Source: Blastococcus tunisiensis (lineage in GTDB: Bacteria > Actinomycetota > Actinomycetes > Mycobacteriales > Geodermatophilaceae). Taken from it: 64,000 nucleotides of DNA. The notes below the pieces were generated by a model. The model ran no database searches. It saw only the letters and a program-made list of their open reading frames with translations, and had not been told where the DNA came from. Position numbers and translations under genes: made by a program. Below are positions 46,399 through 55,071 of this stretch, one piece after another (the stretch's first letter is position 1; each line of letters opens with the position of its first letter). The DNA is taken from the NCBI RefSeq assembly GCF_900112815.1, contig NZ_FOND01000003.1, forward strand, positions 62,001-126,000. Reading direction: 5' to 3'.

Positions 46399-47283
46399 GT
46401 GCTCGAGATCACGACATTGCTCTACGTGCCGGCCAACCGCCCGGACCGGATCACCACCGCCTGCCTCAGCGGCGCCTCGGGGATCGCGGTGGACCTCGAG
46501 GACGCCGTTGCCGTCGAGGCGAAGGCCGCCGCCCGCAACGCACTGCCCGACGTGCTGCGCCGGCACCTGCGCCCCGGCTGCGTGGTCGCCGTCCGGATCA
46601 ACGCGCTGGACACCGGTCTCGCGGAGGCCGACCTCACCGCGCTCGGGCCGGTCCTGGGAGCGACCGACCTCGTCATCGTCCCGAAGGTCGCGACGGCGGA
46701 TGACCTGCGCTCGGTGAGCGCGCGCCTGGCCGAACTGGAGGGAGCGCACGGTGTACCGGCGGGTCGCACACGCCTCCTGGCCCTCATCGAGACCGCGCGG
46801 GCGGTCCTGCACGCGGAGGAGATCGCTGCCGCCGGAGAGCGCGTCCTGACCCTCGGCTTCGGCGCCGCCGACCTCAGCGGCGAACTGGGCATCGAGCCCG
46901 CGCCGGGGAGCCTCGCGCTGGTTCAGGCCCGCTCCCAGGTGGTTCTCGCGGCCGCGGCGGCCGGCCTGCCGGCACCGCTGGACGCGCCGCACCTGCGGCT
47001 GCGCGACCCGGTGGGCCTGCGGAGGTCGGCCGAGCACGCCCGAGCACTCGGGTTCGGCGGGACACAGGTGATCCACCCGGAGCAGCTCGGCACGGTCCAC
47101 GAGGTGTTCGCGCCGACCCCCCAGGAGACGGCGTGGGCACGCGAGGTCCAGGAGGCGTTCGACCGCGCTGAGGCCGAAGGAACGGCGAGCATCCGGCTCG
47201 CCGACGGCACGTTCGTCGACTACCCGGTGGTGCGGCGGGCTCGGCGCATCCTCGCGGCGTCGGGCGAGGAGGCGGGGCGATGA
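46399..47283 (+). CDS. CitE-like CoA-ester lyase (citramalyl/malyl-type)
   Basis: The 294-residue lyase starts at GTG 46399 with AGGGG upstream. It has LLYVPANRPDRITTACLSGASGIAVDLEDAVAVEAKAAAR, VAVRINALDT and VIVPKVATADDL (Glu/metal motifs). LGFGAADLSGELGIE and GFGGTQVIHPEQLGTVHEVF follow. It is the stand-alone CitE type that cleaves citramalyl-CoA or 3-hydroxyacyl-CoA. It ends in ATGA overlap with the class III CoA-transferase gene. The trio of CoA-transferase, MaoC hydratase and CitE lyase resembles itaconate-type degradation in other bacteria. Confidence 0.88.
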   Translation: MLEITTLLYVPANRPDRITTACLSGASGIAVDLEDAVAVEAKAAARNALPDVLRRHLRPGCVVAVRINALDTGLAEADLTALGPVLGATDLVIVPKVATADDLRSVSARLAELEGAHGVPAGRTRLLALIETARAVLHAEEIAAAGERVLTLGFGAADLSGELGIEPAPGSLALVQARSQVVLAAAAAGLPAPLDAPHLRLRDPVGLRRSAEHARALGFGGTQVIHPEQLGTVHEVFAPTPQETAWAREVQEAFDRAEAEGTASIRLADGTFVDYPVVRRARRILAASGEEAGR

Positions 47284-48482
47284 GCGCCGGCGCAGGCGGC
47301 GCCCGACCGCTCGAAGGCGTCGTCGTCGTGACCCTCGAGCACGCCGTGGCCGCTCCCTTCGCCACTCGCCAGCTCGCCGACCTCGGGGCCAGGGTCATCA
47401 AGGTCGAACGGCCCGGCGTCGGCGACTTCGCGCGCGGCTACGACGAGACCGTCCGCGGGACGTCCAGCGTCTTCTTCTGGCTGAACAGGTCCAAGGAGTC
47501 CCTGACGCTCGACGTCAAGCATCCTCGGGCGCCGGAGCTGCTGGACCGGCTGCTCGAGCGCGCGGACGTCTTCGTGCAGAACCTCGCCCCGGGGGCGGCC
47601 CAGCGGCTGGGCCTGGGGGGCGACGAGCTCCTGGCCCGTCATCCGCGGCTCGTGGTCTGCAACATCTCCGGCTTCGGCGACGCCGGACCGTATCGGGACC
47701 GGAAGGCCTACGACCTGCTCATTCAGGGAGAGGCGGGGGTCATCTCGGTCACCGGCACCGAGGACGTCCCGTCGAAGGTCGGCATCTCGGTCGCCGACAT
47801 CGCCGGGGGGATGTACGGCTTCTCGGGGATCCTCGCCGCCCTCCTCCAGCGGAGCCGGACCGGTCGCGGCGACGTCCTGGACATCTCGCTGTTCGACGCG
47901 CTCATCGAGTGGATGGGGCATCCCTTGTACTACACCGAGTACGGCGGCACCCAGCCCGTGCGCATGGGTACGGCCCACCCGATCATCGCGCCCTACGGCG
48001 CCTTCGCGACCCAGGAGGGCGACGAGATCCTCGTCGCGGTGCAGAACGAACGCGAGTGGCGGGCGTTCTGCACCGTCGTGCTCGGCGATCCAGCCGCGGC
48101 GTCGGATCCGAGCTGGTCGACCATGAGCGGCCGGGTGGCCGACCGGACGGCGCTCGACGCGATGATCGGCGACCGGTTCGCGCAGCTGGGGTCCGGGGAG
48201 GCGCTCCGCCTGCTGGACGAGGCCAGCATCGCCTCCGCGCGGGTCAACCAGCTCCGCGACGTCGCCCGGCACCCGCAACTGGTGGACCGGGACCGGTGGC
48301 AGGACGTGGCAACCCCGTTCGGGCCCGTGCCGGGACTGCTCCCCACCGGCCTGCCGCGCGGTGCTTCGCCGCGCATGGACCCGGTGCCGGCCCTCGGCGA
48401 GCACACCGAGCAGGTCGTCGAGTGGCTCGGCTTCTCGGCCGAGGACAGAGCAGCGATGCGAGCGGACGGACTGTTCGAGTGA
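47280..48482 (+). CDS. Class III (CaiB/BaiF) CoA-transferase
   Basis: The 400-residue enzyme overlaps the CitE-like gene by ATGA. It begins PLEGVVVVTLEHAVAAPFATRQLADLGARVIKVERP and has LDVKHP, LVVCNISGFGDAGP and AYDLLIQGEAGVISVTGTEDVPSKVG with the conserved Asp of formyl-CoA transferase. The C-terminal PRMDPVPALGEHTEQVVEWLG is the swapped half. It moves CoA between a carboxylic acid and an acyl-CoA. In the likely pathway it would activate the acid substrate from succinyl-CoA or acetyl-CoA. Confidence 0.92.
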   Translation: MSAGAGGARPLEGVVVVTLEHAVAAPFATRQLADLGARVIKVERPGVGDFARGYDETVRGTSSVFFWLNRSKESLTLDVKHPRAPELLDRLLERADVFVQNLAPGAAQRLGLGGDELLARHPRLVVCNISGFGDAGPYRDRKAYDLLIQGEAGVISVTGTEDVPSKVGISVADIAGGMYGFSGILAALLQRSRTGRGDVLDISLFDALIEWMGHPLYYTEYGGTQPVRMGTAHPIIAPYGAFATQEGDEILVAVQNEREWRAFCTVVLGDPAAASDPSWSTMSGRVADRTALDAMIGDRFAQLGSGEALRLLDEASIASARVNQLRDVARHPQLVDRDRWQDVATPFGPVPGLLPTGLPRGASPRMDPVPALGEHTEQVVEWLGFSAEDRAAMRADGLFE

Positions 48483-48504
48483 ATCGATGGGGAGAGGGCG
48501 CGGC

Positions 48505-49035
48505 ATGAGGCACACCGGCTGGCAAGGGCGGTACTTCGAGGACTTCGTGGTGGGAGACGTCTACGAGCACCCGCTCTCGCGGACGATCACCTCCGCGGAC
48601 AACATCTGGTTCACCTTGTTGACGCAGAACACCGCCTCGGTCCACTTCGACCACGTCTACGCCGCGCAGACCGAATTCGGGAAGCCGCTGGTCAACTCCA
48701 CCTTCACGCTCGCGCTGGTCGCGGGGCAGAGCGTCTCCGACGTCTCGCAGAACGTGTTCGCCAACCTCGGCTGGACCGACGTGACGATGCCCGCCCCGGT
48801 CTTCGAGGGGGACACCGTGTCCTCGTGGTCGGAGGTTCTCGAGCTGCGTGAGTCGAGGTCCCGTCCCGACGTCGGCATCGTCACTGTCCACACGGAGGGC
48901 GTGAAGCAGACCGGCCAGACGGTCCTCGTGTTCACGCGGTCGGTGATGGTCTACAAGCGCGGGCACGGACCGTCACGCCGCGTGCCGACGGCTGAGAACG
49001 GCCCCCTTTCCCCCGGACGGACGGAGCAGTCATGA
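48505..49035 (+). CDS. MaoC-type acyl-CoA hydratase
   Basis: The 176-residue hotdog protein starts at ATG 48505 with GGAGAGGG 6 nt upstream. YFEDFVVGDVYEHPLSRTITSADNIWFT leads into TASVHFDHVYAAQTEFGKPLVNSTFTLALV, where the hydratase Asp/His positions fall. This long version with YFEDF is close to mesaconyl-CoA or itaconyl-CoA hydratases. It would hydrate or dehydrate an unsaturated acyl-CoA before CitE cleavage. Its stop overlaps the next start (ATGA). Confidence 0.87.
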   Translation: MRHTGWQGRYFEDFVVGDVYEHPLSRTITSADNIWFTLLTQNTASVHFDHVYAAQTEFGKPLVNSTFTLALVAGQSVSDVSQNVFANLGWTDVTMPAPVFEGDTVSSWSEVLELRESRSRPDVGIVTVHTEGVKQTGQTVLVFTRSVMVYKRGHGPSRRVPTAENGPLSPGRTEQS

Positions 49036-50189
49036 CCCAGCCCGACACCGATGTGCGCAAGGACCTGCGGGATCTCGTAGCCCGGGTGTGCGCCGACTTC
49101 CCCGACGACTACTGGCGACGCATCGACGAGGAACGCAGCTATCCGGAGGCGTTCGTCGACGCGCTGACCGGCACCGGACTGCTCGGTGCGCTGGTGCCCG
49201 AGGAGTACGGGGGCCTGGGCCTCGGGCTCGGGGATGCGTCGGTGATCCTCGAGGAGATCAACTACCGGGGCGGTAACGCGGCCCCGGTGCACGCCCAGCT
49301 CTACACGATGGGAGCCCTGCTCCGGCACGGGTCGGCTGAGCAGAAGGAGCGGTATCTGCCGGGGATCGCCGCCGGCAGCATCCGCCTGCAGTCCTTCGCG
49401 GTGACCGAGCCGGGGGCGGGCACGGACACCACGAACCTCAGCACCCGGGCGGTCCGGGACGGCGACCGCTACGTCGTGAACGGGCAGAAGATCTGGACGT
49501 CCCGCGTCCAGCACTCCGACCTCATGCTCCTGCTGGCACGCACCACGCCGAAGGAGGAGACGACCAAGCGATCCCAAGGGCTGTCGCTGTTCCTCGTCGA
49601 CATGCGGGATCTGAAGGGCCTCACCGTCCGGCCGATCCACACGATGGTCAACCACGAGACCAACGAGCTGTTCTTCGACGACATGGAGATTCCGGCCGAC
49701 ACCCTCATCGGTGAGGAGGGCAACGGGTTCAAGTACGTGCTCGACGGGATGAACGCCGAACGCATCCTGATCGCCTCCGAGTGCATCGGTGACGGGCGAT
49801 GGTTCGTCGAACGGGGTGCGGCCTACGCCGGGTCCCGGACCGTCTTCGGCCGGCCGATCGGCCAGAACCAGGGAATCCAGTTCCCGCTGGCGCGGGCCTA
49901 CGTCAACGTGTCGGCGGCGAACCTGATGCGCTGGAAGGCCGCGGACCTGTTCGACCAGCACCAGCCCTGCGGAGCCGAGGCGAACATGGCCAAGATGCTC
50001 GCGGCCGACGCCTCCTGGGAGGCCGCCAACGCCGCGCTGCAGACCCACGGCGGCTTCGGCTTCGCCAGCGAGTACCACGTCGAGCGGAAGTTCCGGGAGA
50101 CGCGCCTGTACCAGGTCGCCCCGGTGTCCACGAATCTGATCCTGTCTTACATCGGCGAGCACGTGCTCGGAATGCCTCGGTCCTTCTGA
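49032..50189 (+). CDS. Acyl-CoA dehydrogenase family protein
   Basis: The 385-residue flavoprotein has the two-domain layout: LVPEEYGGLGLGLGDASVILEEI, LQSFAVTEPGAGTDTTNLSTRA, YVVNGQKIWTSRVQHSDLMLLLA and the C-terminal QTHGGFGFASEYHVERKFRETRLYQVAPVSTNLILSYI. In classic members the catalytic Glu is in a YEGT motif; here the aligned stretch reads VAPVST, so Glu must come from elsewhere or the reaction differs. It ends the tightly coupled CitE-CoA-transferase-MaoC-dehydrogenase set. Confidence 0.9.
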   Translation: MTQPDTDVRKDLRDLVARVCADFPDDYWRRIDEERSYPEAFVDALTGTGLLGALVPEEYGGLGLGLGDASVILEEINYRGGNAAPVHAQLYTMGALLRHGSAEQKERYLPGIAAGSIRLQSFAVTEPGAGTDTTNLSTRAVRDGDRYVVNGQKIWTSRVQHSDLMLLLARTTPKEETTKRSQGLSLFLVDMRDLKGLTVRPIHTMVNHETNELFFDDMEIPADTLIGEEGNGFKYVLDGMNAERILIASECIGDGRWFVERGAAYAGSRTVFGRPIGQNQGIQFPLARAYVNVSAANLMRWKAADLFDQHQPCGAEANMAKMLAADASWEAANAALQTHGGFGFASEYHVERKFRETRLYQVAPVSTNLILSYIGEHVLGMPRSF

Positions 50190-50212
50190 CCCGTCGCTCG
50201 GGATGCGGATCC

Positions 50213-50226
50213 CTACCGTCCGGTAG
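50213..50226. promoter_or_regulatory. CTACCG-TC-CGGTAG inverted repeat upstream of the LIV importer
   Basis: The 14-bp inverted repeat lies 23 bp after the dehydrogenase stop and 243 bp before the GTG of the substrate-binding protein. CTACCGTC recurs directly at 50280. It looks like a TetR-type operator. A weak promoter TTGCGT-17-TACCGT (50258-50286) follows. Nothing else is evident in 50190-50468. Confidence 0.4.
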
Positions 50227-50468
50227 TGACCTGACACACTTTCGTTACGTCAGACCATTGCGTCTGGTGGTGTCCGTCACTACCGTCGTGGTACGTCGTT
50301 CCGCATGGCGGGCCGATGAACGGGGTTCCGATAGCGGGCTGAGGCCCCCTGGCGGAGCGGCAGAGCAGAGCAAGGCAGGGCGGTGGAACGACCGCGGTCA
50401 TGCGGTCAGCGCGGCCCAGCTGGTCCGACGTCCGACGACACGTTGTCCCCTCGTCCTCAGGAGAGACT

Positions 50469-51668
50469 GTGCAGCCCTCGCGCAACCACATCCGGCGTAC
50501 CCGCATCGCCATCGCCTCCCTCGGCGTCGTCGTCACCGCAGCCGCATGCGGCGGCGACGGCGGCTCCGGCGGCGACGGCTCAGGCGGCGACGGCTCAGGC
50601 GGTGGCACGTACACGGTGGGGGCCGTCATCCCCCTCTCGGGCACGAACCAGGTCTACGGCGACGACTACCGCGTCGCCATCGACCTCTGCACGACCTACG
50701 CGAACGAGAACCTCGTCGAGGGCGAGCTCGAGATGGAGTACGCGGACGGCGAAGGTCTGCCCGCGCCGTCGGTGACCGCCATGAACCAGGTGGTGAACGT
50801 CCAGGACGCGATTGCCGTGCTCACCGGCTTCAGCGCGCCCACCAAGGCCCTGGCGCCGATCGCCAACCAGCTGAAGGTGCCGCTGTTCAACGGTGGCGCG
50901 AGCTCCCCCGACCTGCAGGGCCTGGGCGAATACGTCTTCAACAACATCCCGCTCGCCGACCAGCAGATCCCCGGCTCGACGACGTACGTGATCGAGGACC
51001 TCGGTGAGGAGTCGTGGTTCGTCATCTACTCGAACGAGACGCTCGGACTGAGCATGCTCGACGCCCTCGAGGAGGCCGTCCCCGAGCAGGGCGGCGAGAT
51101 CGTCGGCACGGCGGAGGTCAGCTCCCAGGCGACCGACTTCGGTGCGCAGGTCGCCGCCATCCGCAACGCCCAGCCCGACGCGGTCTTCCTGGCCACGACC
51201 AGCGGTGCCAGCGTCCCGACGATCATCCGGCAGATCCGTGACGCCGGCGTCGACGCCCAGCTGGTCTCCTACGCCGGCATGGACATCCCCGAGACCCTGG
51301 CCGAGCCGGGCGCCGAGGGGATGCTGTTCTCCTCGCAGAGCATCGACTACGAGACCGACAACGAGATCACGAAGTACTTCGTCGAGGAGTTCGAGGCGCA
51401 GAACCCGGGGGAGCGCCCGACGACCCTGCAGGCGAACTACTGCAGCGAGATGTCGATCATCGGCACCGCCATCGCCTCGCTCGAGGAGAGCGGCGACGAG
51501 GTGAACGGCGAGAACCTGATGACGGAGATCCGGGACATCGCCACCTTCGACGTCGTCGGTGGCGAGGTCACCTTCGCGGACGACGGCACGGTGAACCTGC
51601 CCATCGACGTGCGCGTGGTCGAGGACGGCGAGCTGAACGTCGCCTACACCTACACCCCCGAGGACTGA
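50469..51668 (+). CDS. livK: LIV-type ABC transporter substrate-binding lipoprotein
   Basis: The 399-residue protein starts at GTG 50469 with AGGAGAG just upstream. A hydrophobic stretch (IAIASLGVVVTAAAC) ends in a lipobox Cys, followed by a GGDGS repeat linker. The periplasmic-binding fold type I follows: YTVGAVIPLSGTNQVYGDDYRVAIDL, VLTGFSAPTKALAPIANQLKVPLFNGG and TLQANYCSEMSIIGTAI. It binds an amino acid or carboxylate. Its neighbours suggest an organic acid rather than leucine. Confidence 0.93.
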   Translation: MQPSRNHIRRTRIAIASLGVVVTAAACGGDGGSGGDGSGGDGSGGGTYTVGAVIPLSGTNQVYGDDYRVAIDLCTTYANENLVEGELEMEYADGEGLPAPSVTAMNQVVNVQDAIAVLTGFSAPTKALAPIANQLKVPLFNGGASSPDLQGLGEYVFNNIPLADQQIPGSTTYVIEDLGEESWFVIYSNETLGLSMLDALEEAVPEQGGEIVGTAEVSSQATDFGAQVAAIRNAQPDAVFLATTSGASVPTIIRQIRDAGVDAQLVSYAGMDIPETLAEPGAEGMLFSSQSIDYETDNEITKYFVEEFEAQNPGERPTTLQANYCSEMSIIGTAIASLEESGDEVNGENLMTEIRDIATFDVVGGEVTFADDGTVNLPIDVRVVEDGELNVAYTYTPED

Positions 51669-51703
51669 GACCGGCGACTCGAGGCGCGGGAGGGGTGCGG
51701 TAA

Positions 51704-52561
51704 GTGCTCGCACTGCAGTTGTTGATCAACGGCATTGCCGTGGGCGCGCTCTACGCGCTCGCGGCGGTGGGAGTGGCGCTGATCTTCTGGTCGACGAGGG
51801 TCTTCCACATCGCGCACGGGGCTACGTACCTCATCGCGGCGTACACCTACGTGGCGCTGTACGAGACGTCGATGCTCCTGGCGCTGGTGGCCAGCGTGCT
51901 GGCCGCCGCGTTGTTCGGGTGGGGACTGAACAAGTTCGTCTACCGGCCGATCCAGCGGTCACGGGAGTCGTTCTTCACGCTCTTCGTGGCGTCCTTCGGG
52001 ACGCTGATCGTCGTCGCCAACGTGATCTCGCTCTGGGCCGGCTCGGGGCCGAAGTCGCTCCCCACGCTCTTGGGGCGGGTGCACATCGGTTTCCTGCAGA
52101 TCACGTGGGTGGCGATCATCGCGATCGTCGTCGCCGTGGTCTTCCTGCTCGGCCTCCAGTTCTTCCTGGAGAAGACCGAGACCGGAGTCGGGTTGCGGGC
52201 GATGGCCGACAACGTCGAGCTGGTCGAGCTGCTGGGGCTGAACCGGCGGCGGTTCGCCGCCGTCGCGTTCATCCTCGGGTCGGTCCTCGTGGTGCCGGCG
52301 GCGATCCTCACCACGTACGTGCAGGGGCTGACCCCGCAGTTGGGGCTGAAGATCGCGACGATCGCCTTGATCGTGTCGATCGCGGGGGGCGTCGGCAGCC
52401 TGGCCGGCGCGGTCGTCGGGGCGATCCTGCTGGGCGTGGTCGAGAACGTGTCGACGCTCTGGGTGAATGCCTCGTGGGGGGAGGCGGTCGGTTTCACCGT
52501 CCTGCTGGCGATCCTCGTGTTCCGTCCGTCCGGCATCATCCCGCGGGCCTCCGCGACCTAG
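51704..52561 (+). CDS. livH: LIV-type ABC transporter permease LivH
   Basis: The 285-residue permease starts at GTG 51704 with GGGAGGGG upstream. About eight membrane segments include LLINGIAVGALYALAAVGVALIFWSTRVFHIAHGATY (LivH N-terminus). GLRAMADNVELVELLGLNRRRFAAVAFILGS is the EAA-type coupling loop. It forms the channel with LivM. Confidence 0.92.
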   Translation: MLALQLLINGIAVGALYALAAVGVALIFWSTRVFHIAHGATYLIAAYTYVALYETSMLLALVASVLAAALFGWGLNKFVYRPIQRSRESFFTLFVASFGTLIVVANVISLWAGSGPKSLPTLLGRVHIGFLQITWVAIIAIVVAVVFLLGLQFFLEKTETGVGLRAMADNVELVELLGLNRRRFAAVAFILGSVLVVPAAILTTYVQGLTPQLGLKIATIALIVSIAGGVGSLAGAVVGAILLGVVENVSTLWVNASWGEAVGFTVLLAILVFRPSGIIPRASAT

Positions 52562-52588
52562 CGCGAACCAGAAAGGGAGGGAGGGCTC

Positions 52589-53569
52589 GTGCTGGACTTC
52601 CTGATCAACCTGTTCATCATCGCGTCGATCTTCGCGATCGTGGCCAGTTCACTGAACCTGCTCATCGGCTTCACCGGCGTGTTCTCGATCGCGCACGCCA
52701 TCTTCTACGGCGTCGGCGGGTACGCGGCCGCATTGACGTCCCTGCACCTGGGGACGTCGCTGCTGCTGGCCCTGCTCATCGCCATGGTTGCGTCCGCACT
52801 CTTCTCGGTCCTGCTGGCACTACCGGCGGCGAGGGTCACCGGTGAGTACTTCGTGGTGGTCTCGCTGGCGTTCGCGCTGGTCGCGTTCACCGTGTTCAGC
52901 CAGTGGACACCGGTGACCGGTGGGCCAGCGGGCCTGGTGGGGATCCAGCGCGTCACGCTCCTCGGGATCCCGCTGGACAGCAACGAGGCCTATCTCGGGT
53001 TGGCCGTGGTGATGCTGGTGCTGGTGACCCTGGTCCTCTACGTGATCATCCGGCGCACCCCGCTCGGGCGGTCCCTGCAGGCCCTGCGGGACGACCCGCT
53101 GGCCGCGCAGGCCCTCGGCAAGAACCCGTTCCGGTTGCGCCTGACCGCGGTGCTGATCTCTGCGGCCCTCGCCTCCACCGGCGGCGTCATCTACGCCGGG
53201 TACGTGTTCTTCATCAATGCCGACAGCTTCAGCGTCGACTACGGCGTGCTCTTCATGGCGATGGTCATCCTCGGTGGGGCCGGAACCCTGTCCGGCCCCA
53301 TCATCGGAGCCTTCTTCATCACGCTGTTCCCGGAGGCGCTGGAGTTCGCGGACCTGCCCAGCGAGCTCAAGGGGCCGCTGGAGCAGATCATCTACGGTGC
53401 GGCGCTGGTCATCCTGATGCTGGTCCGGCCCTCGGGCATCGCCGGCATGTTCTCGGGTCTGTTGCCGAAGAACCGCCGGAAGGGCGGTCCACCGGATGCG
53501 CCCGAAGGACAGCCGGCCGCCGGGGGCCCGGTCACGGGTGCGGCGACCGCGACGGGAGGTGTGGCATGA
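52589..53569 (+). CDS. livM: LIV-type ABC transporter permease LivM
   Basis: The 326-residue permease starts at GTG 52589 with AAAGGGAGGGAGGG upstream. FAIVASSLNLLIGFTGVFSIAHAIFYGVGGY and SLQALRDDPLAAQALGKNPFRLRL are LivM motifs. The C-terminal tail is polar and about 45 residues long. The stop overlaps livG by ATGA. Confidence 0.92.
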   Translation: MLDFLINLFIIASIFAIVASSLNLLIGFTGVFSIAHAIFYGVGGYAAALTSLHLGTSLLLALLIAMVASALFSVLLALPAARVTGEYFVVVSLAFALVAFTVFSQWTPVTGGPAGLVGIQRVTLLGIPLDSNEAYLGLAVVMLVLVTLVLYVIIRRTPLGRSLQALRDDPLAAQALGKNPFRLRLTAVLISAALASTGGVIYAGYVFFINADSFSVDYGVLFMAMVILGGAGTLSGPIIGAFFITLFPEALEFADLPSELKGPLEQIIYGAALVILMLVRPSGIAGMFSGLLPKNRRKGGPPDAPEGQPAAGGPVTGAATATGGVA

Positions 53570-54303
53570 CCTCCCCGATGCTGGAGCTGACCGGGGTGAA
53601 GAAGTCCTTCGGCGGCAACCACGTCATCCCCGGGCTCGACCTGACGCTCAAGGCCCACGAGGTGACCGCGCTGATCGGCCCCAACGGGGCGGGCAAGACG
53701 ACCATCTTCAACCTGATCACCGGGTTCCTCAAGCCGGACGAAGGAACGGTCGTCTACAAGGGCCAGGGGCTCACCGGCCTGACCCCGGAGAACGTCTTCC
53801 GGAAGGGAATGGTGCGCACCTTTCAGGAGGTCCGGGTCTTCGGCGGCATCACCGTCCTGGAGAACGTCCTCGTCGGCAGGGAGCACGGCTTCGGGTCGTG
53901 GCGCAAGACGAAGGAGAACAAGCAGGCGGCGATGGAGACGCTCGCGCTGGTCGGCCTGGACGGCAAGGCCCACACCGAGGCGCGCGACCTGTCCTACGCC
54001 GAGCAGAAGTTCCTGAGTCTGGCGCGCGTGCTCGGATCGGACGCCGAGCTGCTCCTGCTCGACGAGCCGACGTCCGGGCTCGACGGCCGGTCGCTGGATG
54101 TGGTCACCGGCCTGATCCCGCGGCTCAAGGAGATGAACCGCACCGTGCTGATCATCGAGCACAACCTCGACGTCGTCCGATCCATCGCCGAGCGCATCGT
54201 CTTCCTCGAGAGCGGGCGGGTCATCGCGACCGGCACGGGCGACGAACTGTTCGCGCGCCAGGACCTGGCCGACATCTACTTCGGCGGGGGGACGGTCCAG
54301 TGA
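53566..54303 (+). CDS. livG: LIV-type ABC transporter ATPase LivG
   Basis: The 245-residue ATPase has Walker A GPNGAGKT, Q-loop FQEVRVFGG and Walker B LLLLDEPTSGLD. The signature is LSYAEQKFLSLARVL rather than LSGGQ; LivG-type ATPases often have LSYGQQ, so this is a further variant. The His switch IIEHNLD is intact. It is fused by overlap to livM and livF, giving coupled synthesis of the importer. Confidence 0.92.
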   Translation: MTSPMLELTGVKKSFGGNHVIPGLDLTLKAHEVTALIGPNGAGKTTIFNLITGFLKPDEGTVVYKGQGLTGLTPENVFRKGMVRTFQEVRVFGGITVLENVLVGREHGFGSWRKTKENKQAAMETLALVGLDGKAHTEARDLSYAEQKFLSLARVLGSDAELLLLDEPTSGLDGRSLDVVTGLIPRLKEMNRTVLIIEHNLDVVRSIAERIVFLESGRVIATGTGDELFARQDLADIYFGGGTVQ

Positions 54304-55004
54304 GCCTGTTGGAGGTCAAGGACCTGACGGCGGCCTACGGACGGCACACCGCGATCCGCGACGTGTCGGTGAAGGCCGAGGCGGGCGAGGTCACGGCGAT
54401 CGTCGGCCACAACGGCGCCGGGAAGACCACGCTGCTCAACAGCGTCGCGGGCGTGCTCCGCAACGTGCGGGGCAGCGTCGTCTTCAACGGTACGGAGACC
54501 CTGCGAGGAAGCCATCGCGGGCGCCCGCCGGGGCTGGCGATGGTGCCGCAGGGCATCGGCGTCTTCCCCAGCCTGACCATCGGTGAGAACGTCAAGCTCG
54601 GGATCACCGCGGGGGGCAAGGTTCCCAAGGAGGTCGCCGACGAGCGCATCGCGGTGGCCCAGCGCTACCTCCCGCTGCTCGGCGAGCGCTGGGACGAGCG
54701 CGGCGGCCGGCTCTCCGGCGGTCAGCGGCAGATGGTGAGCATCGGCCGGGCCCTCGTCTCGGGGGCGTCCTGCATCCTGCTCGACGAGCCGTCGGTCGGG
54801 CTCTCGCCCAAGCTCGTCGAGGCGATGATGGAGGTCTTCGGGACGCTGCGGGACGACGGCCTGGCCATCGTGCTGGTCGAGCAGAACGTGAAGCAGGCGC
54901 TCACCATCGCCGACCGGGTCGTGGTCATGAAGGCCGGCCGGGTCATCGTCGACAGCAGCGCCAGCGAGTTCTCGTCGCGCGAAAGTCTGTGGGAGCTCTT
55001 CTGA
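54300..55004 (+). CDS. livF: LIV-type ABC transporter ATPase LivF
   Basis: The 234-residue ATPase starts at GTG 54300, overlapping the livG stop as GTGA. Walker A GHNGAGKT, signature LSGGQRQMVSIGRAL, Walker B ILLDEPSVGLS and H-loop VEQNVKQAL are all intact. A strong hairpin (55011-55043) follows, before the acyl-CoA synthetase. Confidence 0.93.
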   Translation: MSLLEVKDLTAAYGRHTAIRDVSVKAEAGEVTAIVGHNGAGKTTLLNSVAGVLRNVRGSVVFNGTETLRGSHRGRPPGLAMVPQGIGVFPSLTIGENVKLGITAGGKVPKEVADERIAVAQRYLPLLGERWDERGGRLSGGQRQMVSIGRALVSGASCILLDEPSVGLSPKLVEAMMEVFGTLRDDGLAIVLVEQNVKQALTIADRVVVMKAGRVIVDSSASEFSSRESLWELF

Positions 55005-55010
55005 CCACCC

Positions 55011-55043
55011 CGGCCCTGGCCGGCCCCCGGCCGGCCAGGGCCG
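55011..55043 (+). terminator. 13-bp perfect hairpin between livF and the acyl-CoA synthetase gene
   Basis: CGGCCCTGGCCGG (55011-55023) and CCGGCCAGGGCCG (55031-55043) form a perfect stem with a 7-nt loop, followed by a pyrimidine run CTCCTCTCTCCC. It could end or attenuate the importer transcript before the enzymes, or protect the importer message. Confidence 0.6.
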
Positions 55044-55071
55044 CTCCTCTCTCCCCCGACCGGAGGTTCGC

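Noticed and set aside
50469-55004. Branched-chain amino acid importer in the strict sense
   Set aside because: Family names are kept, but its neighbours are CoA-thioester enzymes for acids, so leucine/valine specificity is not assumed.
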